Part shown: one piece after another, positions 17,727 through 26,590 of the stretch
Numbering within the stretch: position 1 is the first letter of the stretch
Layout: each line of letters opens with the position of its first letter
Source of the DNA: Lachnospiraceae bacterium NK4A144
Lineage (GTDB): Bacteria > Bacillota > Clostridia > Lachnospirales > Lachnospiraceae
DNA: 64,000 bases
Assembly (NCBI GenBank): GCA_000424365.1
Contig: AUJT01000003.1
Coordinates: 186,001-250,000 of the forward strand
Direction of reading: 5' to 3'
Notes under the pieces: model-generated
What the model was told of the DNA's origin: nothing
Seen by the model: the letters and a program-made list of their open reading frames with translations, nothing else
Database searches by the model: none
Position numbers and translations under genes: made by a program

Positions 17727-18833
17727 CTATTTTTTCTTTTTGCTCCACACACGCCTGATCATCTGATTAAGATCCATATTCATCCTCCTTGTATATCGGA
17801 GAGATGCCTTATATGACAGGTGAGCTCCATCTATAAATTCCTGTTCAGAAAACTGATCTCTGTAATCAAGACAAGTGATACCATTTTCCTGAAGCCATGG
17901 CTTTAATTCATTTTCTACAAATTCAGAATATTTCTGCCCGTTCGGCGTATTCTCAAGTTCCGATGCGATAGGCGACAGCTCGATCACAACATTTGCCATT
18001 GAATCAAGATTAGTTATCTGTGACTTTATGAGTTCTATCTTGTCATCTGTCACAGCGATACGTTCCGACGTGTCCTCATGATTGAAGTAATTATTTCTGT
18101 AATTTGCAGGGCCGATCTGCGCCTTTCGATACGTTGGCGAAAAATATGTAGATACGATCTCCCACATATTCTGTATCTTCATCAGATTTACGTTCATATC
18201 ATAGAGCGGCTGAAGCACCGGTGTATTCTCTGAAACGTCAAAGTCCTCCCCAACGGAGTATTTGCCCCATTTATCAATGGATGACTCTATGATCGTTTCA
18301 TCATCCGCATTTCTGAAAGTTGAATAGGACACTTCCAGCTTGATTATATCCTTCTTTGTATAGGAATAATTGCTCCTGATAAGGTTATCAAGGATGATAT
18401 TTGTCCGCCATGATCCCGAGCCGCTTGCAAACATATACAACGGGTATCCGTTTCGCAAATGCTGCTTTATCGGGTCATACTCCATTGCAGACAGTGACGA
18501 ACCGATGACAAATACATGCCCCGGCACATCTTCTTCCGTGTTAAGCCTCGAAATCTCATTAATAAAGCCTTCATCTACGATATGAAGGCCGTTTGTGTAC
18601 CAAGGGGCTATATATCCTTTATTATCTTTCTTATATATATTGTAATAATGTGTGTCACACACCTCTGTAAAGAAAGTTGCACCAAAAGATGCCAGATATA
18701 TCCAAAAAAGAGCACCGACAAAAACCACTACAGCATATAAGATACCTATGCCGATAGTTCTCGTCCGAGTGCAATTTTTCGTTTTACATAATCCATTTAT
18801 TTTATTTCTCATAACGTTCATACATTTTAGCAC
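17727..18833 (-). CDS. membrane-anchored SGNH-like protein (DltD-like role)
   Basis: One N-terminal membrane segment (about residues 27-50) anchors an outside domain. That domain has an SGNH-like serine block (VIGSSLSAM, Ser about 112-113) and a distal Asp-x-x-His (DGAHLSYKA, about 335-338). DltD, which accepts or transfers the D-alanyl group outside the cell, has the same topology and blocks. The frame opens at a GTG (18833), but ATGs at 18821 and 18812 are alternatives and none has a good ribosome site. It is the first gene of the acylation cassette. Exact family unrecognised. Confidence 0.65.
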   Translation of the reverse strand: MLKCMNVMRNKINGLCKTKNCTRTRTIGIGILYAVVVFVGALFWIYLASFGATFFTEVCDTHYYNIYKKDNKGYIAPWYTNGLHIVDEGFINEISRLNTEEDVPGHVFVIGSSLSAMEYDPIKQHLRNGYPLYMFASGSGSWRTNIILDNLIRSNYSYTKKDIIKLEVSYSTFRNADDETIIESSIDKWGKYSVGEDFDVSENTPVLQPLYDMNVNLMKIQNMWEIVSTYFSPTYRKAQIGPANYRNNYFNHEDTSERIAVTDDKIELIKSQITNLDSMANVVIELSPIASELENTPNGQKYSEFVENELKPWLQENGITCLDYRDQFSEQEFIDGAHLSYKASLRYTRRMNMDLNQMIRRVWSKKKK

Positions 18834-18877
18834 GATTGCTTGTATAGAACAATTTAGGGTTTTCTTAAGAATTTATT

Positions 18878-18895
18878 ATGATGTCAGGGTCAAAA
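18878..18895 (+). repeat. fragment of repeat family B end motif
   Basis: ATGATGTCAGGGTCAAAA matches, in either orientation, the ends of the family-B elements at 45815-45987 and 58761-58943. Only the end motif is present here, in the short gap before tadA. Confidence 0.5.
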
Positions 18896-18897
18896 GG

Positions 18898-19407
18898 TCA
18901 AAATCCGGTTGTGCTTGCATTTTCTGCCAGCCTTTTTTCTTCCTTGAGTCTTATCCTTAATTCTTTAAAAAACTCCTGAAGCATCTCCTGACACTCATCT
19001 CTTAGTACTCCCTCGGTTATCTCAACCTGATGATTAAACCTCGGTTCCTGGAGGAGATTAAGTATAGAACCCGCACATCCCGATTTTGGTGACATGGTAC
19101 CTATCACACAGCGCTTCATACGCGACTGAACGATAGCACCGCCGCACATCGGGCACGGCTCCAGTGTGACGTAAAGTGTACATTCCTCAAGACGCCAGTC
19201 ACCGATCACCTTTGCAGCCTTCTTTATTGCAGAGATTTCTGCATGGGCAAGCGTGCTCTTATCAGTATTTCTGCGGTTATATCCTCTTCCTATGATGCGG
19301 TCCTCGTAGACGATGACACATCCTATCGGCACTTCTCCGATCTTACGGGCTTTCGCAGCCTGTTTCAGTGCCTCTTTCATATATTTTTCATCCTGCGTCA
19401 GTTCCAC
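18898..19407 (-). CDS. tadA: tRNA-specific adenosine deaminase
   Basis: 169 residues from a GTG start behind AAGGTGG. The zinc deaminase motifs are intact: HAEISA with the catalytic Glu, and PCPMCGG. TadA converts the wobble adenosine of tRNA-Arg(ACG) to inosine. The start lies inside the radical-SAM gene upstream (20 bp overlap). Confidence 0.95.
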   Translation of the reverse strand: MELTQDEKYMKEALKQAAKARKIGEVPIGCVIVYEDRIIGRGYNRRNTDKSTLAHAEISAIKKAAKVIGDWRLEECTLYVTLEPCPMCGGAIVQSRMKRCVIGTMSPKSGCAGSILNLLQEPRFNHQVEITEGVLRDECQEMLQEFFKELRIRLKEEKRLAENASTTGF

Positions 19408-20089
19408 GAATTTCCACCTTTTCTATATATTGTCTCAATATGTCACGAAATTGTATCAGCTTTTCACCTTCAAAGCCATGAAGCCCCGGGACCATTACAC
19501 CGTCAGAATCTCTAAAATCCTGTAGATAAAGTGCCTTTGCGCCCTTTAGCCACTCTCCGATCCCGTGTGCTGTTTTTACCGTAAAGTATTCTTTTACAAC
19601 AGTTGTCCTAAACTCATACTCTATTCCTGACTCCATCAGCAGCTTTGCGGATTCTTTTATCCTCTCAGGATCAAACCGGTCAAGCCCCGCGATCTCAGCG
19701 TATCCATCGAGATCACTCTTTATATCCATGGCGACCATATCTATCAGACCATCATTTATTAAAGCACGGAGTGTTTCAGGCTCATATCCATTTGTATCGA
19801 GTTTTACCGGCAGCCCTGTTTCTTTTATTGCCGTGAGAAATTCTCTGAGTCCCGGATCAAGTGTGGGCTCTCCACCCGATACGCATACTCCCTGCAGGAT
19901 ATGCTTTCTTTTCTTTATATGCTCAAGCACTTCCCTGTCAGATATCGTCGGCTCTTTTTCCGGTTCGAGGACCAGAGATGAATTTTGGCAAAAAACGCAA
20001 CGGAAATTACAATTACCCGTGAAAACTGAGCATGCCAGTTTCCCCGGGTAATCAAGTAATGTTGTTTTATTAAAACCGTGAATTATCAC
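19388..20089 (-). CDS. radical-SAM glycyl-radical-enzyme activase-like protein (NrdG/PflA type)
   Basis: 233 residues from a GTG start after AGGAGC. The radical-SAM cluster motif is CNFRCVFC, with the SAM-binding GGEP following. It belongs to the group usually labelled anaerobic ribonucleoside-triphosphate reductase activating protein. No nrdD or other glycyl-radical enzyme lies in the window, so its partner is unknown. It overlaps tadA and follows the PucR-type regulator by 0 bp. Confidence 0.85.
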   Translation of the reverse strand: MIIHGFNKTTLLDYPGKLACSVFTGNCNFRCVFCQNSSLVLEPEKEPTISDREVLEHIKKRKHILQGVCVSGGEPTLDPGLREFLTAIKETGLPVKLDTNGYEPETLRALINDGLIDMVAMDIKSDLDGYAEIAGLDRFDPERIKESAKLLMESGIEYEFRTTVVKEYFTVKTAHGIGEWLKGAKALYLQDFRDSDGVMVPGLHGFEGEKLIQFRDILRQYIEKVEIRGTDAG

Positions 20090-21178
20090 TTACTGCTCCT
20101 GATGCAGATAACGAAGATAGCTAATTACCATAAGCGCTATCTTAAGTGTCAGTGCTTCATCAAACTTTCTGATATCAAGTCCTGTTGTCTTCTCGAGTTT
20201 TTCGATCCTGTATACAAGTGTATTTCTATGAACAAAAAGCTGTCTGGATGTCTCGGAAACATTCAGATTATTCTCGAAGAATTTATCAATGGTCATGAGA
20301 GTTTCTTCATCCATGTGATCCGGGATATTCTCTCCAAAGATCTCATGCAGGAAGATAGTGCAGAGATTTTCCGGAAGCTGATAGATGAGACGACCGATTC
20401 CAAGTGCGGAATAAGCCATAACATTACGCTCAGCATAGAAGATCTTTCCTACATCCATCGCCATACGAGCTTCCTTATATGACTTGGACAGCTCTCGGAT
20501 CTCTCCTACCGGATTACCGAAGGCTACACGAACACTGGTCATAGCCTCTGTGTTCATCATGTCTACCAGCATCGCACCGATCTTGATCATCTCCTCTTCA
20601 CCATCAGAGGCTTCGAGACTCTTTATAAGGATGACCTCGTGCTCATTTACAGCCGTTACAAAGTCTCCGCTGGCGCCTGTGAAAAGACCACGCACTATAT
20701 CAATGGCATTATTATCCGGACGATCATTTCTCTGCTCGATGATATAAACAACCCTGCGCTTCTCTATATCGATGTGAAGCTTCTTTGCTCTGTTATAAAT
20801 ATCAACGAGGAGCATATTGTCCATAAGAAGGCTCTGGAAGAAGTTATTTCGGTCAAATTTCTCCCTGTAAGCGATATCCAGATGTGATAATTCGCTGACT
20901 GCGGTTCTTCCCATGAGATAAGCTGTATCAGAATCACCGGAAGCAATGACAACGTATGTCGTAACTTCATCATCTGTCACACGGAAAAGATGCTCATTTC
21001 CTATAACCTGTGAATCTGCCTGACTGTCGATGAATGAACGAATACTTAACGGCTTGGGCTGGATCGCATCCGTAGTGGTCGCAAGTACGGTTCCGTCAAG
21101 ATCCAATACAGCAAAATCCACACGGGATATGTTTTTCAGCTCAGTAATGCATGACTGAATTATCTGATTTGCAATCAT
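20090..21178 (-). CDS. CdaR/PucR-type transcriptional regulator
   Basis: 362 residues. The C-terminal 60 residues form the PucR helix-turn-helix (NNLNVSETSRQLFVHRNTLVYRIEKLE). The central part matches a GGDEF-like CdaR domain, and the N-terminus could bind a small ligand. Such proteins usually activate genes for sugar acids or purines. It directly precedes the radical-SAM and tadA genes, with no clear target set. Confidence 0.85.
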   Translation of the reverse strand: MIANQIIQSCITELKNISRVDFAVLDLDGTVLATTTDAIQPKPLSIRSFIDSQADSQVIGNEHLFRVTDDEVTTYVVIASGDSDTAYLMGRTAVSELSHLDIAYREKFDRNNFFQSLLMDNMLLVDIYNRAKKLHIDIEKRRVVYIIEQRNDRPDNNAIDIVRGLFTGASGDFVTAVNEHEVILIKSLEASDGEEEMIKIGAMLVDMMNTEAMTSVRVAFGNPVGEIRELSKSYKEARMAMDVGKIFYAERNVMAYSALGIGRLIYQLPENLCTIFLHEIFGENIPDHMDEETLMTIDKFFENNLNVSETSRQLFVHRNTLVYRIEKLEKTTGLDIRKFDEALTLKIALMVISYLRYLHQEQ

Positions 21179-21320
21179 CTGATTTCTATCCTCCGGATTA
21201 ATTTCATATATCTATTACCAATGCCTGCTACTGTAAATGTTATCGGCATGGACCCTCGATTTACATAGTTAGTCATTATATCACATTTTTTATCTTATAG
21301 GAATTTAATTCCTGTATAGT

Positions 21321-21356
21321 AAAAAAACAGCAGTGGCTTTTACCCCACTGCTGTTT
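21321..21356 (-). terminator. terminator of the msmK/ugpC-like gene
   Basis: AAACAGCAGTGG (21325-21336) and CCACTGCTGTTT (21345-21356) form a 12-bp stem with an 8-base loop. A seven-T tract on the minus strand follows, 46 bases past the stop. Confidence 0.9.
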
Positions 21357-21401
21357 CAGCTATATCTTATACTCTTCTCCGATTACAAACGGTCACATTT
21401 C

Positions 21402-22517
21402 TTAGTTTGTGATAACCTTCTGTGTTTCCTTATCGAATACGTGGATCTTCTCTGTATTGATAACGAACTTAACAGTATCGCCGGGACGAGCTGTTGTACG
21501 AGGATCTACACGAGCTGTCATAGATGTATCGCCAAGGTCGAAGTACAGGAATACTTCTGCACCGAGTAGCTCGTAAACCTTGATAGTTGCATCGAAAGAT
21601 GCTTCCTGAGGCAGAGTTGAAACTGCCATCTGAGAATCATAAACATCCTCAGGACGGATACCAAATGTAACAACCTTTCCGTCATAGCCGCCCTCGATGA
21701 GCTTCTTAGCCTTTGCAGGAGGAAGCGGGATAGAATGGTTATCGAATACGAGAGATACAGCATCGCCGTTCTTCTTAACTGTAGCGTCGATGAAGTTCAT
21801 CTGCGGAGATCCCATGAATCCTGCTACGAAGAGGTTCTGAGGCTTCTCGTAAAGGTTCTGAGGTGTATCTACCTGCTGAACAACACCATCCTTCATAACT
21901 ACGATACGATCACCAAGAGTCATAGCCTCTGTCTGGTCATGTGTAACGTAGATGATAGTTGTTCCGAGCTTCTGATGAAGCTTTGCGATCTCAATTCTCA
22001 TCTGAACACGGAGCTTTGCATCCAGGTTTGAAAGAGGCTCATCCATAAGGAATACCTTAGGATTACGAACGATAGCACGACCCATAGCTACTCGCTGTCT
22101 CTGACCACCGGAAAGTGCCTTCGGCTTACGATCAAGAAGCTTCTCAAGATCAAGGATCTTAGCTGCCTCATGTACCATCTTATCGATCTGATCCTTCGGA
22201 ACCTTGCGGAGCTTCAGACCAAATGCCATGTTATCATATACTGTCATGTGAGGATACAGAGCGTAGTTCTGGAATACCATCGCAATATCTCTGTCCTTCG
22301 GCTCTATATCATTAACTACCTTATCGCCGATCTTCAGTTCACCTGAGGAGATTTCCTCAAGACCTGCTATCATACGAAGTGTTGTAGATTTACCGCATCC
22401 GGAAGGTCCAACGAAAATGATAAACTCCTTATCAGCAATCTCCAGATTGAAATCCTTAACCGCCTCGAACCCATTAGGATAAACTTTGCATACGTGCTTA
22501 AGTGATAAACTTGCCAT
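21402..22517 (-). CDS. sugar ABC transporter ATPase (MsmK/UgpC family)
   Basis: 371 residues starting MASLSLKHV after GGGAG; the longer frame to 22556 has no site. Walker A GPSGCGKSTT, signature LSGGQRQR and Walker B VFLMDEPLS are all present, followed by the TOBE/OB region of the MalK group. One such ATPase commonly energises several sugar importers in Firmicutes. It stands alone with its own promoter and terminator, which fits a shared subunit. Confidence 0.93.
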   Translation of the reverse strand: MASLSLKHVCKVYPNGFEAVKDFNLEIADKEFIIFVGPSGCGKSTTLRMIAGLEEISSGELKIGDKVVNDIEPKDRDIAMVFQNYALYPHMTVYDNMAFGLKLRKVPKDQIDKMVHEAAKILDLEKLLDRKPKALSGGQRQRVAMGRAIVRNPKVFLMDEPLSNLDAKLRVQMRIEIAKLHQKLGTTIIYVTHDQTEAMTLGDRIVVMKDGVVQQVDTPQNLYEKPQNLFVAGFMGSPQMNFIDATVKKNGDAVSLVFDNHSIPLPPAKAKKLIEGGYDGKVVTFGIRPEDVYDSQMAVSTLPQEASFDATIKVYELLGAEVFLYFDLGDTSMTARVDPRTTARPGDTVKFVINTEKIHVFDKETQKVITN

Positions 22518-22564
22518 AATTCTTTCTCCCTTGCTTACAGCAACTTGTATTTTCAACAGTACAA

Positions 22565-22573
22565 ATTATAGCA
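22565..22573 (-). promoter_or_regulatory. extended -10 promoter of the msmK/ugpC-like gene
   Basis: On the minus strand TGCTATAAT gives a consensus -10 with the TGn extension, 47 bases before the start codon. The -35 position is poor (TTACGG). Confidence 0.55.
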
Positions 22574-22805
22574 GAGAGGTATAGAGTCCGTAATGACTGC
22601 CTTATACAAACTTTTTACAAAAAGACTATGCACATTCACTATGGTAATTCATTGTTGCCTATACACATTCAAAAATCCTTGTGAATATTCATGACATTGC
22701 CAAAGATCAGGGTATCCAATATACAATCTAACCATGAATATGCCTTTTTAATTGTAAATGTTCACAGCAGAACAGGCACACAGAAAGACAAAAAATTGTC
22801 GGTCT
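22574..22805. other. spacer with no recognised gene
   Basis: AT-rich sequence between the ATPase promoter and the YesL-like stop. No supported frame or strong hairpin was seen. Confidence 0.4.
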
Positions 22806-23432
22806 TTATTCAGCAGGAATGTATACTTCAAAAACCTTATTGAATACGTAAGCGCTTATAAGAGATATCACCGAAAATCCCAGCAGGCAGAATATCGGTA
22901 TCGCATATGCAAGGAACATATACCCGATAACTCCGGATGCTCCTGCGACTACCACGAGTACAACTGTCCACGGAAGATGACGGATACTCATCAGAACCGC
23001 ATTCTTCATCGTGTTCTTTATAGTATTGTCAAAGCGCGCAAGTACAGGAAATACGTATAAAAATTCAAAAAAGAATATGGCAAACATCAGAGTCAGAACG
23101 CCCTGAAATATCGGAAGCAGCGGTCCTGTGATCATTGCTGCCCTCATTATCCAAAAATCCATGCCAAATATGGTACCGAGGATCAGGAGTATCAGCCATA
23201 TAACAGTCGCCTGTCTGAAATTTTCCTTAAATGCCTTAAAAAATCCTCTCGCAATATATCCCTCTTCTTTTCTCGCCATCTTCATAGTCATGGAAGACAA
23301 CGCAGTCAGAGACGCACCTATAGTAAATACCGGAATACAGCATATTAGAAATACTATATTCAGGATCACCAGATCCGCGAGTCTGTTAAGAAAACTTACG
23401 AGAGGTCCATCATAATTAAATAATCCACCCAT
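22806..23432 (-). CDS. YesL-like DUF624 membrane protein
   Basis: 208 residues and about five membrane helices, opening MGGLFNYDGPLVSFLNRLADL with the DUF624 motif IPVFTIGASLTAL. The ATG at 23432 has AGGTGG 8 bases upstream, so the extension to 23534 is not used. YesL-type proteins occur with YesM/YesN systems and oligosaccharide ABC importers, but their function is unsettled. The gene is divergent from xylulokinase. Confidence 0.88.
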   Translation of the reverse strand: MGGLFNYDGPLVSFLNRLADLVILNIVFLICCIPVFTIGASLTALSSMTMKMARKEEGYIARGFFKAFKENFRQATVIWLILLILGTIFGMDFWIMRAAMITGPLLPIFQGVLTLMFAIFFFEFLYVFPVLARFDNTIKNTMKNAVLMSIRHLPWTVVLVVVAGASGVIGYMFLAYAIPIFCLLGFSVISLISAYVFNKVFEVYIPAE

Positions 23433-23468
23433 ATAAAACCACCTTTTTATAAAGTCTTGCCTCGAATG

Positions 23469-23497
23469 ATTATAAAAGAGGTCTTTTATACGTGCAA
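23469..23497 (-). promoter_or_regulatory. promoter of the YesL-like gene
   Basis: Minus-strand TTGCAC (23492-23497) and a perfect TATAAT (23469-23474) are 17 bp apart, 36 bases before the start codon. Confidence 0.75.
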
Positions 23498-23513
23498 GAT
23501 ATATAGTTACTAA

Positions 23514-23542
23514 TTGACACTTATAGGAATGCACGCTAAAAT
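23514..23542 (+). promoter_or_regulatory. xylulokinase promoter
   Basis: TTGACA (23514-23519) and TAAAAT (23537-23542) are 17 bp apart. The palindromic operator begins 5 bp after the -10. Confidence 0.78.
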
Positions 23543-23547
23543 TATAT

Positions 23548-23561
23548 TGTGCACGTGCACA
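23548..23561. promoter_or_regulatory. LacI-type operator before xylulokinase
   Basis: TGTGCACGTGCACA is a perfect 14-bp palindrome with the central CG usual for LacI operators. It covers the expected transcription start and differs by one base from the site at 9150-9163. Confidence 0.65.
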
Positions 23562-23610
23562 TAAACTATTTGCAGGCTGCCTGGGAACAGCCGGAAAGGT
23601 TAGAGAAGGT

Positions 23611-25089
23611 ATGTATTATATTGGCGTGGATCTTGGTACAAGTGCTGTTAAGCTCCTTTTAATGGACGCTGACGGAACGATTTTGAATATCGTATCGGAA
23701 AAATATCCGATTTTTTTCCCGCATCCCGGCTGGTCGGAGCAGAACCCGACAGACTGGTTTGATGCTGTTATGAAAGGAATCCCGGAACTTCTTTCCGGAC
23801 ATGATTCCTCAAAAGTCGCAGGAATTTCTTTCGGAGGTCAGATGCACGGTCTCGTTGTCCTTGACGAGGATGACAATGTTATCCGTCCTGCCATCCTTTG
23901 GAACGACGGTCGTACAGGTAAAGAAACCGATTATCTGAATAATGTGATCGGCAAAGAAAAATTGTCTGAGTACTGCGCAAATATTGCATTCGCAGGCTTC
24001 ACCGCTCCAAAGATCCTTTGGATGAAAAATAATGAGCCCGAGCTTTTTGCGCGTATAAAAAAGATCATGCTCCCTAAAGACTACATCGCTTACCGCCTTT
24101 CCGGTGTTCATTGTACAGATGTATCCGATGCTTCCGGAATGCTCCTTTTCGATGTAAAAAATAAGTGCTGGTCAAAGGAAATGTGCGATATCTGTGGAAT
24201 TTCCGAAGATAAGCTTGCAAAAATATTTGAAAGCTATGAAGTTGTCGGCACCCTTAAACCTGATATTGCATCAGCTCTTGGTCTTTCAGCTGACGTCAAA
24301 GTCATCGCAGGCGCAGGCGATAACGCAGCCGCTGCTGTAGGCACAGGTACTGTAGGCGACGGCATGTGCAACATTTCCCTCGGCACAAGCGGCACTATCT
24401 TTATCTCCAGTAATGACTTCGCTGTAGACCGCTTCAATGCTCTGCATGCATTTGCTCATTCCGACGGTCATTATCATCTGATGGGATGTATGCTTTCCGC
24501 TGCCTCCTGTAAATCCTGGTTCTATGAGCACATCTTAGAGAGCGATGATTATGCCGCTCTCGAAGGAAAGATCACTGATGATATGCTCGGCAGAAACAAC
24601 GTTTACTTCCTGCCTTACCTTATGGGCGAGCGTTCTCCTCATAACGATCCTGATGCACGCGGTTTATTTGTCGGCATGTCAATGGACAGCACCAGAACAG
24701 ACATGGTTCAGGCTGTAATGGAAGGTGTCACCTTCGCAATCCGTGATTCATTTGAGGTTGCAAAATCTCTTGGAATAAAGATCGACCGCACAAAGATCGT
24801 TGGCGGTGGCTCTAAGGGACTGCTTCCAAAGAAAATGATGGCAAACGTTCTCGGTATCAAAGTGGATGTTCCTGAAAACGAGCAGGGACCTTCCATGGGC
24901 GGCGCAATGCTCGCTGCTGTAGGATGCGGAGAGTACGCTTCAGTTGAAGAAGCTGCTAAAAAGATCGTAAAGGTCGTTGAAACAATCGAGCCCGATCCTG
25001 AGATCGCAGCCCGCTACGAAGAGCGTTATCAGAAGTTCAAGAAGATCTACCCTACCGTTAAGGGACTCTACAAAGATCTCAACGCATAA
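23611..25089 (+). CDS. xylB: xylulokinase-like FGGY carbohydrate kinase
   Basis: 492 residues opening MYYIGVDLGTSAVKLLLMD. The FGGY kinase features include the substrate region GGQMHGLVVLD and the ATP-binding blocks GDNAAAAVGTG and GGGSKGLLPKKMMANVL. It should phosphorylate D-xylulose, although related kinases use other ketoses. The operator shared with the isomerase operon at 9 kb suggests both act on the same sugar: isomerise, then phosphorylate into the pentose phosphate pathway. Its own terminator follows. Confidence 0.9.
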   Translation: MYYIGVDLGTSAVKLLLMDADGTILNIVSEKYPIFFPHPGWSEQNPTDWFDAVMKGIPELLSGHDSSKVAGISFGGQMHGLVVLDEDDNVIRPAILWNDGRTGKETDYLNNVIGKEKLSEYCANIAFAGFTAPKILWMKNNEPELFARIKKIMLPKDYIAYRLSGVHCTDVSDASGMLLFDVKNKCWSKEMCDICGISEDKLAKIFESYEVVGTLKPDIASALGLSADVKVIAGAGDNAAAAVGTGTVGDGMCNISLGTSGTIFISSNDFAVDRFNALHAFAHSDGHYHLMGCMLSAASCKSWFYEHILESDDYAALEGKITDDMLGRNNVYFLPYLMGERSPHNDPDARGLFVGMSMDSTRTDMVQAVMEGVTFAIRDSFEVAKSLGIKIDRTKIVGGGSKGLLPKKMMANVLGIKVDVPENEQGPSMGGAMLAAVGCGEYASVEEAAKKIVKVVETIEPDPEIAARYEERYQKFKKIYPTVKGLYKDLNA

Positions 25090-25090
25090 T

Positions 25091-25107
25091 TTGATGACAG
25101 GGTAAAA
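25091..25107 (+). repeat. fragment of repeat family B end motif
   Basis: TTGATGACAGGGTAAAA is close to the end motif of the family-B repeats. It directly follows the xylulokinase stop, and GGGTCAA recurs a few bases later. Confidence 0.4.
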
Positions 25108-25153
25108 ATAAGGGTCAAGGTACTTTTGACTCTTACATCTTAGATATACAAAG

Positions 25154-25195
25154 AATCCCGTGGAACTGACCAGGCGCAGTCCACGGGATTTTTTT
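25154..25195 (+). terminator. xylulokinase terminator
   Basis: AATCCCGTGGA (25154-25164) pairs with TCCACGGGATT (25180-25190), extended by CTG/CAG inside, followed by seven T. It sits between convergent xylB and dnaB. Confidence 0.92.
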
Positions 25196-25215
25196 CGCCA
25201 AAACCGTATTCTTTT

Positions 25216-26577
25216 TTACTGCCCTCCGGAATTTAACGGAAGCTCCGGATTTGCAAACTTTGTATACTGCGGCAGCCATGCCAGCTTGATAGGTCCGATC
25301 GAACCATTTCTCTGTTTAGCGATGATTATCTCCGCAATATTCTTTTCGTCTGTATCAGGATGATAGTAGTCATCACGATAAATAAACATAACAACGTCGG
25401 CATCCTGCTCGATAGCTCCGGATTCTCGAAGGTCTGAAAGCATCGGTCTGTGATCGGGTCTCTGCTCAACAGCTCGGGAAAGCTGTGACAGTGCTATAAC
25501 AGGCACCTTCAATTCTCTCGCAAGGGCCTTCAGAGCTCGGGAAATATCAGAGATTTCCTGCTGACGGCTAACATCTTTACCTGCACCACTTCCTGTCATG
25601 AGCTGCAGGTAGTCGATAAGAACCATGTCAAGTCCATGCTCCAGCTGCTGTTTTCGGCACTTCGATCTAAGTTCAGCAATAGATATCGCCGGTGTATCAT
25701 CTATAGCAAGGCCGGATTTTCCAATGATTCCGGCACCCTCCATAACCTTATCCCACTCTGAATCCTGAAGATCACCGATCCTGAGTCTCGAAGCATCTAC
25801 GTACGACTCCATTGCTATGAGTCGGTTTACCAGCTGCTCCTTTGACATCTCGAGTGAAAAGATCATTACTTTTTTATTACTTCTAAATGCAGCAAATTCT
25901 GCAATGTTTAATGCAAACGCAGTCTTACCCATTGAAGGTCTCGCTGCTATCAGTATGAGGTCGGACGGCTGCATACCGGCAGTCTTCATATCCAGGTCCT
26001 TAAATCCGGTCTCCACACCTGTTACGGTATCACCGCTCTTTGCAGCTGCCTGGATCGTATGAAGAACAGTAAGGACGATATGTTCAATATCCTCTGTAGT
26101 TTCTCCACTTCCCTGTGACTGCACGAGATCAAAGATCTTTTTCTCAGTTTCTGCCAGTATATCCTCTGTAGAAAGAGAGCCTTCATAACAGGTCTGAGCT
26201 ATTTCCTCATTGACCCTGATAAGTCTTCTCTTAACCGCATTGTCATGTACAATCTTTGCATATGAGCGGATATTTGCACTAGTCGGAACTGAGTTGATAA
26301 GTCCCGCTATGAAATTAGCATTTCGAATTTCCGGCGGAGCCTGCATCTCACTCAGTTTATCCAGTATAGTTACCGAGTCCACAGGTTTGCCTGCATTAAA
26401 TAATTCGGTTATCGCCTGAAAAAGTATCCCATACTGACGCGCAAAAAAGTCATCAGGTATGAGCATCTCAGATGCGGCAATTATGGCCTCTTTTCCGAGG
26501 AACATTGCACCTATAACAGATTGTTCCGCCTCCACAGAGTGGGGCGGAACACGGCTTATCACTGTTTCGTTGTCCAT
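25216..26577 (-). CDS. dnaB: replicative DNA helicase
   Basis: 453 residues. The N-terminal DnaB domain (PHSVEAEQSVIGAMFL) is followed by a RecA-like motor with Walker A ARPSMGKTAF and Walker B VLIDYLQLM. The hexamer unwinds DNA at the replication fork. It is the last gene of gdpP-rplI-dnaB, a conserved Firmicutes order. Confidence 0.97.
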   Translation of the reverse strand: MDNETVISRVPPHSVEAEQSVIGAMFLGKEAIIAASEMLIPDDFFARQYGILFQAITELFNAGKPVDSVTILDKLSEMQAPPEIRNANFIAGLINSVPTSANIRSYAKIVHDNAVKRRLIRVNEEIAQTCYEGSLSTEDILAETEKKIFDLVQSQGSGETTEDIEHIVLTVLHTIQAAAKSGDTVTGVETGFKDLDMKTAGMQPSDLILIAARPSMGKTAFALNIAEFAAFRSNKKVMIFSLEMSKEQLVNRLIAMESYVDASRLRIGDLQDSEWDKVMEGAGIIGKSGLAIDDTPAISIAELRSKCRKQQLEHGLDMVLIDYLQLMTGSGAGKDVSRQQEISDISRALKALARELKVPVIALSQLSRAVEQRPDHRPMLSDLRESGAIEQDADVVMFIYRDDYYHPDTDEKNIAEIIIAKQRNGSIGPIKLAWLPQYTKFANPELPLNSGGQ

Positions 26578-26590
26578 AATAAGACCTTTC

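Noticed and set aside
14327-18833. Classical dlt D-alanylation operon
   Set aside because: There is no DltA-like D-alanine adenylating enzyme, and the FkbH-type enzyme takes its place.
19388-20089. Firm nrdG assignment
   Set aside because: No nrdD nearby, and related radical-SAM activases look alike, so only the class is given.
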